Shown here piece by piece: positions 1 through 10,387 of a DNA stretch of 64,000 bases (within the stretch, counting starts at the first letter, position 1; each line of letters opens with the position of its first letter). The stretch comes from Patiria pectinifera. Its lineage: Eukaryota; Echinodermata; Asteroidea; Valvatida; Asterinidae. The stretch is from NCBI GenBank assembly GCA_029964075.1, contig CM057141.1, forward strand, positions 15,934,001-15,998,000, given 5' to 3'. Both the position numbers and the translations under genes were made by a program. Below the pieces are notes generated by a model. The model was not told where the DNA came from. It worked only from the letters and a program-made list of their open reading frames with translations, and did no database searches.

Positions 1-259
1 AGAATGTGAACCAACTTCAGTTAAAGTTTTATTTGTATTTTTCAGGTCAATCTAGTAAGTGAGCAGTTTGCAGCAGTTTTCATGTTCAAATCAATTTACG
101 TGTACTTTCAGTTCAATTAATGCATCAGGATCAAGCCGCATCCAAATAACTTGGCTATGGCTGGTGGTAATACACAAGTCTATGAGAAGTGGCTGCAGCT
201 GCTTCCATAAGTGCATGTATTACTCCAAGCCGTAGCCATTAACTTGGAGAATGCCGTAC

Positions 260-427
260 TTCCTGAGCAGCATCTCGGTACTGCTGCCTGGCCTCAGCCA
301 GGTCTTCCTTCAGCTGCCTGCCCTCCCCCTGGAGCTTGGCATTATCACTCTGCACCTGTCGCTCCTTGGTCTGCAGCTGTTGGATCTCGTCGTTCAGGCT
401 GCGGACTGTGGTTTCCAACCTCTGGTT
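260..427 (-). CDS. Exon 35: coiled-coil protein, residues ~1558-1613
   Basis: This exon has 56 codons, or two 28-residue units, starting NQRLETTVRSL and ending RDAAQE. The acceptor is ttcacag at 428-430 and the likely donor is GTACGG. Heptads run throughout with no proline. If the donor is not used, the frame continues for VRHSPS to a TAA at 239-241, which would make this the last coding exon. I prefer splicing, because every other exon ends in the same way with E before GT. Confidence 0.82.
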
Positions 428-812
428 CTGTGAAACATAAAACATAATTCAGTCCTCGTAAAAACATTGCCGTGTACTTTTTGTTTCACATGGGGAACAG
501 ACTCCATTCATTTGAACACCCAGTTCAGACTGCTGCTAGTGAGTTGCACAAAACGAAATGCTTTCAAATATAAGAATTAAGTTGTTTGAATCAGTTAGGA
601 GGGACTTCACGCAAATTTTGTTTTACTGTTGCGGTCATTTGAAACAACTCCAGAGTCAAATCACTCAAAAACTAATGCACACAATTCACTTGCATAAAAC
701 CACATTGTATTTTGGCTGACTTCAGTAACTCCAAATACAGTTTGGTTCAGTCCAAAACAGTTGCCCATTGCTTGGGTGGTTATTTATCATTACCAGAATG
801 TTCTAAAGATCC
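428..812. other. Intron stretch with no recognised feature
   Basis: This AT-rich intron sequence lies between exon 35 and the first repeat. I see no coding exon, RNA gene or repeat structure. A short ORF crossing 712-1011 runs into the repeat at 813 and has coiled-coil character neither in composition nor in splice sites. Confidence 0.5.
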
Positions 813-1190
813 TAAGGCCGAAAAAAAAAGTCTCCGGTTTCTGGTATGGAGCTTGCCCAAAAAGTGGCGCGGCGACGCGGCTTTTTTTGTTGTTTTACTT
901 GATTTTTTTTGCTTCAAATGTCGGCTGATGACTGCAAATGGTGCCCGACTAAACTTAGTGCAAATATATGGGAGTCCAGAGAGGCAACATAAAGCTTATT
1001 CTCGACCATAACCCAATTTAAAAACACGTTAAAATTGTGCAGCAGCAGGATTCCAGTCAAACCAGAGAGTTTGGCAGTTTTGAGACATCATCTTTCATTG
1101 GAAAAAAACTTTTTCATTTTGCCGACGCGCATGGCTACGGCGACGCGCGCGCATACCAGAAACCGGAGACTTTTTTTTTTTTGGCCTAAG
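813..1190. repeat. Inverted-repeat element, family D copy 1 (TCTCCGGTTTCTGG ends)
   Basis: Both ends carry the same sequence in opposite orientation: AAGTCTCCGGTTTCTGGTAT near 828 and its reverse complement near 1152-1171, each flanked by an A or T run and by TAAGGCC / GGCCTAA. The interior is not coding. A second copy, inverted relative to this one, lies at 16331-16706, and a truncated one at about 53651-53735. This is probably a non-autonomous DNA element. Confidence 0.75.
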
Positions 1191-1204
1191 CTCACTTTGA
1201 TAAG

Positions 1205-1365
1205 ATGAGTATGATGATCCTAACTGTTGAAGAGTAAATCCCATTCACCATGGGTGAATGGGACTTGCTGAACCCCGGCGTGAATGGGAGCAATAATGAA
1301 TGTCATGTGATGTGAGATCCACCAATCAAACGACAAGGATCTGTATGTAAGTTATATAATATGCA
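1205..1365. repeat. Interspersed repeat, family H copy 1, with CCCATTCACC hairpin
   Basis: It shares a stretch with 43090-43255 in the opposite orientation, including CCTAACTGTTGAA, GGGAGCAATAA, CATGTGATGTGAG and CAATCAAA near GACAAGGATC. Inside it, TCCCATTCACC and GGTGAATGGGA form a perfect short hairpin at about 1228-1252. I see no coding content; it is probably a MITE. Confidence 0.6.
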
Positions 1366-2238
1366 TCATCATATACGGGTTGCGCCAGATGCCAAGACTT
1401 TTCCATGATAGCTTTAAATTTCCAGGATTTTCCAAGATTTTTCCATGACTGTGGGAACCCTGCTAGTTTGTTGGTCTGGTGAGCTGTCTGGTGTTGGGGT
1501 GTCTGTGTTATTCTGCTTTTTATTTAGTGATAGATTTTTGTCTTTGTTGCGAATGGTTTGATAAGTTTGACCCGTTTGTTGATTGTTTTTAAGCTCTGAC
1601 AGGAGCCTTTACATGTCCCTTCGTGGTCAGTGGGTCGGTCTGTCTGTCCCCGAAAAATTGAACAAAATAAGGCCCCCTAAATTTCCCATAAAAATTCACT
1701 ACCGAATTTTAATTTTCAAAAAAAGCAAACAACATAAATTAAATACAAAATAAAAATGTTTGTAACAATTCGGAAAAATGGGTATAAAAAAGTTTGTAAA
1801 TGGAGGCAAAATATGTGCAGTAATGTTATAGCCATGTGGTATATCGCGCTATATACCACGCGATAGAGCTCGCTATATTTTATGAGAAACTTAGAGGGTT
1901 TATTTTTGGTCAATTGTCAAGGCTAGCACAGCGTGATTTTCGCGTGGGACGGCGGCCCAGGCTTGTAGCGCAATCTCTGGTCAATGTTACCATCTGTTGC
2001 ACGATGAAATCATTTGTGCTGGCGTGGATAAAATGAGCACGGCGTCGCATTTTTGGGCGTCACATTTTTACGCTTTGACAGGGATCATTTTGATAGATTT
2101 CATGCAAGACTTTCATGCAAGACGGCCAGAACTTATTGTGCACTCGCACTTGTTTTAATAAAGTGTTATCATGTGGTCATTTTGATGACAAATGATTCTC
2201 TTCCTCTAACCCCTACAAAGCTTCTTTCTTCCACCCAC
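1366..2238. other. Intron sequence, mostly unassigned
   Basis: This part of the intron between exons 35 and 34 has no exon-like frame. It contains a small palindrome around 1840-1880 (TATATCGCGC / ACGCGATAGAG) and AT-rich runs near 1700-1760. Otherwise I see nothing to annotate. Confidence 0.5.
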
Positions 2239-2406
2239 CTCATCTACTTTGACCTTGATGTTCTCCTTGGAGACGGATATCTCGCTGTCTTTCTTCTGCA
2301 AACTCTCCTTCTTCCTCTCGATCTCTTGGCTGAGGGTCTTGAGGGCTTTCTTGGCCTCCGAGAGGCTTGACTCCAGCTGCTTGATCTGATCCTCAAACTT
2401 CAGCAC
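2239..2406 (-). CDS. Exon 34: coiled-coil protein, residues ~1502-1557
   Basis: This exon has 56 codons, exactly two 28-residue units: the first begins VLKFEDQIKQLE and ends TLSQE, the second begins IERKKESLQKK and ends KVKVDE. The acceptor is ttctaag and the donor GTGGGT. Leu/Ile/Val fall every 3 to 4 residues, and Lys/Glu density is high, as in a coiled coil. There is no discontinuity or stop. Confidence 0.88.
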
Positions 2407-3017
2407 CTTAGAAAAGAAAAAGAAAAAATTGGCATGAGGATCAGTGGCGGATCCAGGTTACAGTTGCGTTCCCCATACAAATTTTGAGTCCCGAAAAATA
2501 GATTCCCTTCCCAAATTGCTATTTAATAGCAATACAAAAAGTTATTCACTTTGAATGAGTCATCGACCGAAGAAATCTGCCCATGATTAGTTACTGAATT
2601 ATCACTTTACAATTTTAAATTATTTGGCTACCAGACAATTATCCCGTTCTTAGGCTATGTTCAGACAGCATTTTAGCTAAAACAATAGAAGTTAAAACGG
2701 TCGCTCACTGCGCGAGGCTTGCTGTATAAGTTAAAACGTACCGAGCGTTCAGCCACTGTGTTAAAGAGCGTTCAGCCACTGTGTTAAGTACAGGGAGTTC
2801 AACTTGAAGTGGTTTATCTCAGTTTCTGAGGTCACATACAACTGCAGCCTCGGCCAAAATCGCACGCTGTAAAAGTCTTCACTTCGTCCAGTTTATATAA
2901 ATTGAGAGGTTTTAATTTTGTTGTCAAATGCCACATTTTTGGGGACTGCCACTTTACAAGCATGATTTAGGAGTTTCTGTATGGTATGAAAGACCTAACA
3001 TGCATCTTTAAAATCGG
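2407..3017. other. Intron stretch; repeat-derived fragments only
   Basis: There is no coding exon here. The motif AGTGGCGGATCCAGG at about 2443 matches the end of the inverted-repeat element at 7190-7453, so part of this stretch is probably a decayed DNA element. A 21-bp phrase containing GAGCGTTCAGCCACTGTGTT is repeated in tandem around 2742-2788. Confidence 0.45.
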
Positions 3018-3219
3018 AAAAAATGTTGCAACCTGACGCCACATTTTTCTTCATATATCATCTCAATGAAGGTCATTCATTGCAAAAATGATGATAAGAC
3101 ATGAATCTGGGACTGAGAAACATTTCCAATTTTGTTAGGAAATATTTAGAAAATTATCTTGACTCTCCATATATTTTGTACACAATCGCGGAAGTGGCGT
3201 CAGGTTGCAACATTTTTTT
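3018..3219. repeat. MITE family A, copy 1 (TGTTGCAACCTGACGCCAC ends)
   Basis: The ends TGTTGCAACCTGACGCCAC and GTGGCGTCAGGTTGCAACA are inverted repeats of about 22 bp. The interior matches the reverse complement of 3765-3968, including GATGATAAGACATGAATCTG and CAATTTTGTTAGG. This copy lies about 215 bp downstream of exon 33 on the gene strand. Confidence 0.85.
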
Positions 3220-3433
3220 CCTCAAAAATCTATCAAAAATCAGCTCCTCAGCCATCTCGAAAAACTATATCGATACATACATGATATTCATAAAGAGTTT
3301 TTACCTCAATGTCAAAGGCCAAATATTTGAATATTCGATCAAATCCACGTTCCAATAATCGAATGGTAAATTATTCATAATGCACAGCACTAAGATGTAA
3401 CTCAGCCATGCCGAGCTTCAAACCTTCAACTAC

Positions 3434-3676
3434 CTCTGTCTTGTGTTTCTGGCTGTCCGACGCCATGTTCAGCCTCTGCTGCTTCACGGCGTCCTCCAGC
3501 TCGCGGATCTCCCTCCCCGCGTCCTCCAGACGTCGCTTGGCGTCCTCCAGGTCAAAGGTCACCTCCTCCAGCCGGCTGCGCAGGTCAGTCACGTCCCGCT
3601 CCTTGCCAGCGAGGGCGCTCTCCAGCTGGCGCAGGTTCAGCTGCAGCTGTTGGAGGTTCTCGTCTCTCTCGTTCAC
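3434..3676 (-). CDS. Exon 33: coiled-coil protein, residues ~1421-1501
   Basis: This exon has 81 codons, splitting as 28+28+25. The three units begin VNERDENLQQLQ, VTDLRSRLEEV and IRELEDAVKQQ and end in KERD, AGRE and HKTE. The acceptor is cactag and the donor GTAGTT. GC content is much higher than in the flanking intron. It shows strong heptads with Leu in core positions. It is flanked on both sides by inverted copies of MITE family A. Confidence 0.9.
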
Positions 3677-3764
3677 CTAGTGTTACAAAACGGGAAAAAA
3701 GATGAAAGGCAAATTAGCACAACAGCCCTGGTAGTGATATACCCAGTGAAGGATATTGGAATGG

Positions 3765-3968
3765 GAAAAAATGTTGCAACCTGACGCCACTTCCACGATC
3801 GTATGCAAAGTCTATGAAGAGTCAAGAAAAATTGTCTAGGTACTTCCCTAACAAAATTGAAAATGTTTTTCAGTTCCAGATTCATGTCTTATCATCATTT
3901 TTACAATGAAGACCTTCATTGAGATGACATTATGAAGAAAAAAGTGGCATCAGGTTGCAACATTTTTT
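3765..3968. repeat. MITE family A, copy 2, inverted relative to copy 1
   Basis: The same about 22-bp terminal inverted repeats as at 3018-3219, with the interior in the opposite orientation. It begins about 90 bp upstream of exon 33 on the gene strand. A transcript of this part of the gene can pair the two copies around exon 33. Confidence 0.85.
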
Positions 3969-4094
3969 CCTTGGAATGTTTCTCTTTGATCCTTGTCAAA
4001 AAAGGGAGCTACTAGAGGGACCCTTCATTCTAATGCTTATTTGAAATAAAAAAAATAACAATTTAGAACGGGGTCTTACACATCTGAAATCAGT

Positions 4095-4330
4095 GGAAAT
4101 GTGACCACTGTCTCAATCCTCTAAAATCCTACAACAAACTTTTAAGACATTGGAGCAGAGCGGATGAAATCCAGTAATATTAGCAATTCTACATGGCTGA
4201 ACATAAACAATGCAAGGTACACGGTATGATCTTCACCCGATGCAACCTCCAAAATCAAGGGGCATACAGCCTCAATCCTCCAAAAACTGCCTGGTTAACA
4301 TACATGTAACAGGATTGAGGATTAGGGTTA
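4095..4330. repeat. Diverged copy of interspersed repeat family K
   Basis: It shares the recurrent phrases CTCAATCCTC, AATCCTACA, ATGGCTGA and ACAATGCAAGGT with better copies at 41541-41890 and 54885-55160. It is too diverged for exact ends and has no coding content. Confidence 0.45.
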
Positions 4331-4479
4331 ATGACACATGCCAACATCGCGATCACCAGATATATCTATAGTAGTTTTGGGTAATACTATCTAGGTACAT
4401 GTACATGTACATGCAGTCTTTGGGGTGTGGATGGTGAAACAGTTAAAAATGGCAATTCTTGTGAGTTATCTTGACTTAC

Positions 4480-4563
4480 CTCCTGTACAGTGTGTCTGTG
4501 TTCCTCTCGATAGGATTTCAGATCCGCCTGTAGCTTGCATGCTTGCTCCTGATACTCGGCCGA
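4480..4563 (-). CDS. Exon 32: coiled-coil protein, residues ~1393-1420
   Basis: This is one 28-codon unit starting SAEYQEQACKLQADLKS and ending HTVQE. The acceptor is atctgcag and the donor GTAAGT, a near-consensus site. It has the family pattern of Leu at unit positions 11 and 15, His at 22, and terminal E. The exon is far shorter than a typical animal exon but matches eight other 84-bp exons here. Confidence 0.88.
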
Positions 4564-4794
4564 CTGCAGATTGCAAAAAATGGAAAGTTTGAACAAATTC
4601 ATTCACTTATAATTACCAACGTATCCCTTCCCTTTTTTTTTTAAATATTTATTCATCGTAAAGCCGGTCACTGTCTCTTAGTGGTTTATTCGGTGATGTA
4701 GGATTTAAAGGCACGTAAAGGGCCCATGCAATATACTTTTGTCTGCTTTTACGTCTGCTTCTGCTTCGGCGTGGTTTATGAGGTCCTTAACATC

Positions 4795-5300
4795 AAAGGG
4801 AAGATACAACATTTGCAAACATAAAAACACGAAATGATCAAATTATCACGGAATACCTTACTGAATTGTTAGGGAATGACAGCATCCTCTAAAATAATGG
4901 CTCCTGGTGTGCTGACATTTTCAAGAAAAAGTGTATTTTTCCAACGCTGGTCGGCCAACCAGCGTTGGAAAAAAAGTGGCTTTTTTCAAAAACTGTACCT
5001 AATTTTTCATATCGCATTTTCTTTGCAATTGATTACACACCTGTGAAGGGGTACAAGCCTGCTAGACTGAATCTTTGACCTAAAAATTCCCCAAAGTCTA
5101 TAAATTGATCCGTTTCATCCTAAGTGGGGTCAGGGAACCAGACTACAAGAACATGATTGCTTTTCTTGGTTTTTCCAGCATCTTCAAGCCCAAAACATGA
5201 AACAAGTCAGTTTAACAATATTTGCTATGTCAAGCTAATCCTCCAAATCCACTGTTTTCTGAAAATTGCAGCAAAAGCAAATGTTGTACATTCCCTTTAA
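4795..5300. repeat. TTAA-type palindromic MITE, family B copy 1
   Basis: The left end AAAGGGAAGATACAACATTTG and right end CAAATGTTGTACATTCCCTTT form terminal inverted repeats. A near-perfect palindrome, CCAACGCTGG..CCAGCGTTGG, sits at 4941-4968. Four other copies are at 10388, 37566, 44602 and 46288. TTAA at the outer edge fits piggyBac/Kolobok-type target duplication, though the left TTAA here is displaced by a few bases. It is non-coding. Confidence 0.85.
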
Positions 5301-5806
5301 CATATCTGATTGGAAGGTCTCAGCAGTAGTGGCTTACTGTGTGCAGAGTGGAAGAAGGTTCCACCATTGGATTGTACATATGATTGTAGGGAAAATTTGT
5401 AGCAGTCCTTTTTTTGGTGTGAAGTGGAAAGAATGTTTAGTGTGCAACTCCTTTTGACCTCTCAAATGATTTGGGTAGTTTGTCATACTGGAAAGCTATT
5501 CTAGAAAATGCAATCCTTAAAAAAAGTACCTTTGTGTCCCATTGAGCTTTACTTTCAATTTTCGTTGTGACATTTTCAATTATTTTGGTGCCTTTTGTTT
5601 TTACGCTAATGCAAATTTTCATCTTCATGAGCAAAAGTGTGATGTCATATCAGGCAGAAACGTAACTGTCACAGCTATTTCAGTACCAAAATTAAGTTGC
5701 CAGAATTTGGGATATTTTGCCATTGTAAATGTTCTTTTCTTTGGTGATTCCTTGTCAGTACATATGTACATGACAGAAAAGCCAATGAGCAAACTTATCT
5801 CACAAA

Positions 5807-5879
5807 TGTTTTCAATGATTGGGTTCACAATGTTTTCAATGATTGGGTTCACAATGTTTTCAATGATTGGGTTCACAAT
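5807..5879. repeat. 24-bp tandem repeat, three copies
   Basis: Three almost identical 24-bp units contain ATGTTTTCAATGATTGGGTT. They produce a repeated peptide in one frame, but there is no splice context and the repeat lies inside an intron. Confidence 0.9.
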
Positions 5880-5954
5880 CTGAACAGAAAACCTCCAAAC
5901 AAAACAGTGTCTTCCTGGAATGACATCACAGCAACAGCGCCCTCGGTTGTTCAG

Positions 5955-6490
5955 AAAAGCATGGACAATATATAATAAGGGAATAAATGTGTGTTCCGGA
6001 GGTATTATAACACTCTGTTTAAGACCGGTGGGAGTCTGGATGGGTAATTATCACCCATCCAGACTCCCACCGATCTTAAACAGATTGTTTAATACCGACG
6101 TAACACAAATTTGTCCCATTCATAAATACCTTTTTGGTAAAAAAAAAAAAATCTTTTCGGTCCAAAAATCAAAACAATTATAGAACTAGACATTGTTAAA
6201 CATTTTGTTCAACAATTTTACTTCATGTTTTACGAAACACCCCTCTGACTATAATATGGAATGACCCTCCACAATTGCGTGCACGTCGCGTATTCCACCT
6301 CCATGGTTGCGCGTACTGCGCAACCAATGAAACGTAAAAGGCACTGGATTTCATGGGAGTCCAAATTTCATGTGACACTGGAAAAGTGTTTAAGACCAGC
6401 TAGCCATGTCTTTATCATCCATTTAAGACCGGCCAAGTGACGGGCTCTCGACCAATCGGAATGCCTAAATGGTCTTAGGTATTTATAAAT
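5955..6490. repeat. Interspersed DNA element, family G copy 1, with long hairpin
   Basis: It shares long stretches with 18335-18895 and 23882-24300: CATTCATAAATAC, AAACACCCCTCT, GGATTTCATRGGAGTCC, CATGTGACACTGGAAAAGTG and CGTGACGGGCTCT. A hairpin at about 6017-6085 has arms of at least 25 bp (GGTGGGAGTCTGGATGGG and its complement). It is non-coding. Confidence 0.75.
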
Positions 6491-6751
6491 GTTTACTAAA
6501 GAAGTGCACTTTTCAATAAAATTAACCAAAAAGGAATGTCAAATAAATTTTTTTTTTACATTTCAGAGGAGCAGTTGCATAGAATGTGTTCCTCATATGA
6601 AAAAACTATCTCATGGACCCTTTATGAACATTGATAATTACTCCCAAAACGTAGCTACTGATTTTGTGAGAAAAACCTAAGTGGTGGGAGAATTTAAAGT
6701 GGAGATTTCAAAATCCAGTATCCTAACTGTACTGATCGGTGAACAGCTTAC

Positions 6752-6982
6752 CTGCTGTTGTTTTTCCAGCAACTTCTGCGTCAGGTTCTCAATGTTATCC
6801 TGGCTGTTCTCCAGTTTCTCCTTGGTGGCTCTCAGCTCCCCCTGGGTCTTGTCCAGCTCCTTTGTCAGGGTGTCTATCACCCTCTCTGCCTTCTCGGCGT
6901 GATCCGTCTTGTCGTTCAGCTGCAGCTCCAGGTCGGTCAGGGAGCGACGGAGCTTGTCGGCGGTGTCGTCTTTGTCTTTGAT
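6752..6982 (-). CDS. Exon 31: coiled-coil protein, residues ~1316-1392
   Basis: This exon has 77 codons, splitting as 28+28+21, with units beginning IKDKDDTADKLRRSL, AEKAERVIDTLTKEL and LENSQDNIENL. The acceptor is tgttag and the donor GTAAGC. Asp/Lys/Glu-rich heptads with Leu cores are continuous. Codon use is GC-rich at third positions, unlike the surrounding intron. Confidence 0.9.
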
Positions 6983-7189
6983 CTAACAAACGAAACGTGT
7001 TCATAATGTCTTCATTTCTTTATTCATTCATTATGATTTGATGTGTTCTGGCAATGAAAGTATTGAAGATTGCATCGGCACTGTAGTTTGGAAGCTTGAA
7101 GAACATAAAATCTTAAGTAAAACAATGCACTATGACGTTAAAATGCGTAAATGAGCTTGCAGTCTCCAGCGATACCATTTAAGCCTCTA

Positions 7190-7453
7190 TACAAGGGCGG
7201 ATCCAGAAACGACCCCCAATTTATTTATTTTTTGAAGTGACGTCGCAATAAAGGCAGGCACTGCGTACACCACCATCTTTTCCTAAAAAAAAATTGGTTA
7301 AAGTGGTCAGAAATTGCCTCAGATCCTACCTCAGAGCATCTAGAATCCAAAATTGTTTCCCCGAACCCCACGCCTTAATTTCTGTTCTCCACTTTTTGGG
7401 GGACTAACATTTTTTTTGGCCCCCCAAAAATTCTGCTCTGGATCTGCCCTTGC
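7190..7453. repeat. Inverted-repeat element (GGGCGGATCCAGA ends)
   Basis: ACAAGGGCGGATCCAGA at the left and TCTGGATCTGCCCTTG at the right are terminal inverted repeats. The interior holds C and A runs and no frame. The GGCGGATCCAG end also appears at about 2445. The length fits a MITE of hAT-like type, but the superfamily is not proven. Confidence 0.65.
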
Positions 7454-7629
7454 CAAGTTGACTTAATCTATGCAAAAAGAAGTGGGCAGTAAAAAAATGT
7501 TTGGTTTCAAAGGTACATGGCACAAACCAGTGTGTTTTTACATGAGGATTCCTCTGGGTTACATGAGGGTTCTTGTGGGGTACTCAAAAAAATAAGATAA
7601 ATAAATTCCCAAATGTAACACAGGTTATT

Positions 7630-8105
7630 CACAGCTAATGCTGCTACCCATCAACCCTCCTGGGTTAAAAGCAGCAAGTAGGGGTAAACTGGATTGCCCA
7701 GGGACACAACACGGCCTAGCGCTCTGATCATGAAATACAAACCATAACACTGGACCAACTGCCCCATAGTGACCAACTGCCCCATAGTGGCCTTCCACCG
7801 CTTTGACCCGGGTTCGAATTCCGCCTGGGCCAACATGTGGACTAGGTATCTTCAAGCTTCCAAAATAGGAGTCAGGCTGGTGTAGCGGTACTTTCCTCGC
7901 CTTCCACCGCTGTGACCCGGGTTCGAATCCCGCCTTGGCCAACATGTGGATTGGGTTTTCAGTCCCTTCCTGATTCCATGGGTTTTCCCCCCGGAATATT
8001 CTTCTGGGGTTTTCCTCCCACCTCTAAAAACTGTAATTTCTTCTCATCGTCTTCTCACCACAGGTTTCTTCAGGCTTGCGAGCTACAGTGCCTAGGGCGC
8101 TCTTG
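7630..8105. mobile_element. Cluster of tRNA-derived SINE fragments
   Basis: 7630-7750 resembles the body of the SINE at 42826 in reverse orientation (CCCAGGAGGGTTGATGGGT on the minus strand). Two plus-strand pol III B-box motifs follow, GGGTTCGAATTCC at about 7809 and GGGTTCGAATCCC at about 7918, each downstream of tRNA-like sequence. Between them an 18-bp segment, ACCAACTGCCCCATAGTG, is duplicated in tandem (7754-7789). 7940-8105 is the SINE body, with GGGGTTTTCCTCCCACC. Confidence 0.7.
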
Positions 8106-8173
8106 AGGATTCGTTGGTTTCATCACCAGAAATAAGATAATAATATTAATAAAGGTATGACTTGATTCCACAC

Positions 8174-8416
8174 CTTGTTCTGGCATTCTGAGATCTGCTT
8201 CTCCAGCCCACGGATGGTCGTCGTGGAGCTGGCCCCGGCTCTCTGTAGCTGCTCCACGCTCTGGGAGTGACGGTCCTTGTAGCTGGCCAGCTCGGCGCTG
8301 ACCTCCTGGGTCATATACTGGCCGCGTTGTAGTTGGTCCTGCAGCGAGGCGATTTCTTGTTTGGCGCGGGAGTACAACTCTTCCTGTTGCTCCAGGGATC
8401 GGTTGGTTTGTGCAAT
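8174..8416 (-). CDS. Exon 30: coiled-coil protein, residues ~1235-1315
   Basis: This exon has 81 codons, splitting as 28+28+25, starting IAQTNRSLEQQEELYS and ending QISECQNK. The acceptor is tgtcag and the donor GTGTGG. It is Gln/Ser rich with heptads. It is tightly hemmed in by mobile DNA: one SINE ends 68 bp downstream of the donor and another begins 42 bp upstream of the acceptor. Confidence 0.9.
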
Positions 8417-8457
8417 CTGACAAACAAAACAGTTAAACTGTTAAATTCTTGGTGCTC

Positions 8458-8855
8458 ATAATAATAATAATAATATAGCGCATATATCTACCAACAATTA
8501 GGTACTCAAGGCACTGGTAATTATGTCCATTTTTTTAAAGACAGGTAAATGAAGTTTATGAGAAATGTGAGACCCATTATGTAGCACCTTTTATAAAGGG
8601 TATAAAAGGTGCTGCGATGCATATTGCAGCCACTGCCAGAAACACCGGGGGAAAACCTGTTCTCTTAGCGATAACTGTTACTGGGTTCTTCAACTTGCAT
8701 TACACAACACACGGCACCTACGACTTTACATCCCATCCGAAGGACGAAGCAATAATGGTAAAGCAAGAGCACAAGGACCATGTTCCCCGTCAGGATTCGA
8801 ACCCGTGTACCACGGCACACGGAGTCGAACACCGTAACCATTGGACCACAGCCCC
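8458..8855 (-). mobile_element. tRNA-derived SINE, family S copy 1
   Basis: Read on the minus strand it begins with tRNA-like sequence holding an A-box-like GGTCCAATGGTTACGG and a B box GGGTTCGAATCCTGA, followed by a body of about 330 bp and an (ATT)n tail at 8458-8475. A second copy is at 15624-16049, and part of the body recurs at 54681-54879. It sits just upstream of exon 30. Confidence 0.85.
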
Positions 8856-9250
8856 CAAGCTCATGAGTATCCTAATTAGCGCTATAGTTCACAATTAGTG
8901 CCTGCCTGCAAGCGGTATAGTAAAAATAACGACCTTCCTCAGGGTTCTATTTTCTTGAGTCAAGGCCAAAGGAAAAAATCTAATGGTCCAGGGATCACCC
9001 CAAAGAGCTAGTTTTATTATGACAATGTAAAGCATTCCATGTGTGTTGTTTTATGACACAATGCCACAATTTAAAACTTATTGGATTAAATTCATGGAAA
9101 CCACAGAAACAAAATCCATTTTAACCCTTTAGACACTGTAGCGCCTGAAACTGTTCTGCCTATTTACTCCCTGTAGCACCCCAAACCGCCCCAGCACTCT
9201 ATGGTTTTATTGATTCTTCAGTGAATAAACACAATGTAATACAATGTATC

Positions 9251-9568
9251 GTTTCGGTTTGCGGTAACACCATGTGGTAATAACTACTGCTTAGAAGATA
9301 TTTAGTTCTGAAAAGAACTCGTCCTGCTTATTATCAACTTCGCTAAGTAGTTTTTTGTCAGGAGACAGTCTCCTGACGATGACAAGAGCAGGCTAGTTGA
9401 AACGTTGAGACCAAAGACAAGTTCGTTTAGAACTTACAGCAGGACTGTTCTTACCAGAACAAAAAACTTCTTAGCGAAGTTGATAATTAGCAGGACAAGT
9501 TCTTTTCAGAACTAAATATCTTCTAAGCAGTAGTTATTACCACATGGTGTTACCGCAAACCGAAACGA
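9251..9568. repeat. Long inverted-repeat element, family C copy 1
   Basis: Arms of about 105 bp at 9251-9355 and 9460-9568 are nearly perfect reverse complements, starting CGTTTCGGTTTGCGGTAACA. The loop contains GTCTCCTGACGATGACAAG and GTTGAAACGTTGAGAC. A related element with the same GTTTGCGGTARCACCATGTG ends is at 27961-28222. Confidence 0.85.
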
Positions 9569-9764
9569 TACCGATACTCCACCATGCAAAGCCTCAAATC
9601 TAATATATAATACAATGTAGATTGAAAATTCAGTTCCACGTACATCTCAGGTCTATTCCTTACATGCAAGTCCAGTCACAAATAACAGGGAATGAACAAC
9701 AAGTATTGTCTTTATCACGATTCATTAGTAGCTTATGAGTTGACTATGGACTGACTGACATGTG

Positions 9765-9830
9765 ACTGACATATGACTGACATGTGATGGACATGTGACT
9801 GACATGTGATGGACTTGTGATGGCCTGCGA
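9765..9830. repeat. Short tandem repeat of GTGAYKGACATGT units
   Basis: Units of 10-11 bp such as GACTGACATGT and GATGGACATGT repeat about six times. The last units, GTGATGGACTTGTGATGG, read as the complement of the minisatellite unit at 40227-40805. Confidence 0.7.
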
Positions 9831-10110
9831 TTCATCACAAATACATCAGATACAACACTGTCAGTCAGTGTGTACTTGTTCTACATAACCCCCGAGGACT
9901 GAAACACAAACGGAGAACAACAGATCCTTTCAGTCCTCGGGAGTTCGGTCCTTTGTTGAAAACGGTCCTCTATCACAAGGTTATGTGCTTAGTCTATTGG
10001 AGAGTGTTATACTACAAGGACAAAGGGAAACACAAAGCATTGTCCTCGCGAGTATAGTAAAACACGACTGTCTGCCCTGACTGTCATCACGATACTTTTT
10101 TTCCCCTTAC

Positions 10111-10353
10111 CCTGTCCATGGCACTCTTATGCAGCTGTTGCGTCTTCTCCAGATCCGTCTTCAGGCCGTCCATTGTGCTCTTGTACTGCAGGCCTTGCAG
10201 TTCGCTCTGGTCCAGCGAGGCGCGGACTTCCTCCAGTTCGTGTTTGAGGTTGTTGACCTGGGCGGTGAAGCTGCGTACGTCTTCCGTGTGGAGCTGTTTG
10301 GCCGCTTGGAGGGAGGTCTGCTGCTGGCTTATCTCGGTTAGGTGGGTCTGGCT
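10111..10353 (-). CDS. Exon 29: coiled-coil protein, residues ~1154-1234
   Basis: This exon has 81 codons, splitting as 28+28+25, starting SQTHLTEISQQQTSLQ, with LKHELEEVRASLDQSE in the middle and ending HKSAMDR. The acceptor is aatacag and the donor GTAAGG. A family B MITE begins only about 35 bp upstream of the acceptor, so the branch point must lie in that short gap or inside the element. Confidence 0.9.
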
Positions 10354-10387
10354 CTGTATTGTAAGGAATAGTAAAAATTTAGGAGCT

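Noticed and set aside
3408..3784. Plus-strand ORFs opposite exon 33 (90 and 113 codons)
   Set aside because: They are antisense shadows of the GC-rich minus-strand exon, rich in Ser/Leu/Arg as expected from the complement of Gln/Glu/Arg codons.
5542..5883. 113-codon plus-strand ORF and its antisense partner
   Set aside because: It includes the 24-bp tandem repeat and otherwise lacks recognisable sequence; no splice signals in the host frame.
7801..7945. Tandem tRNA genes
   Set aside because: Two B boxes are present, but each head is incomplete and runs straight into a SINE body.
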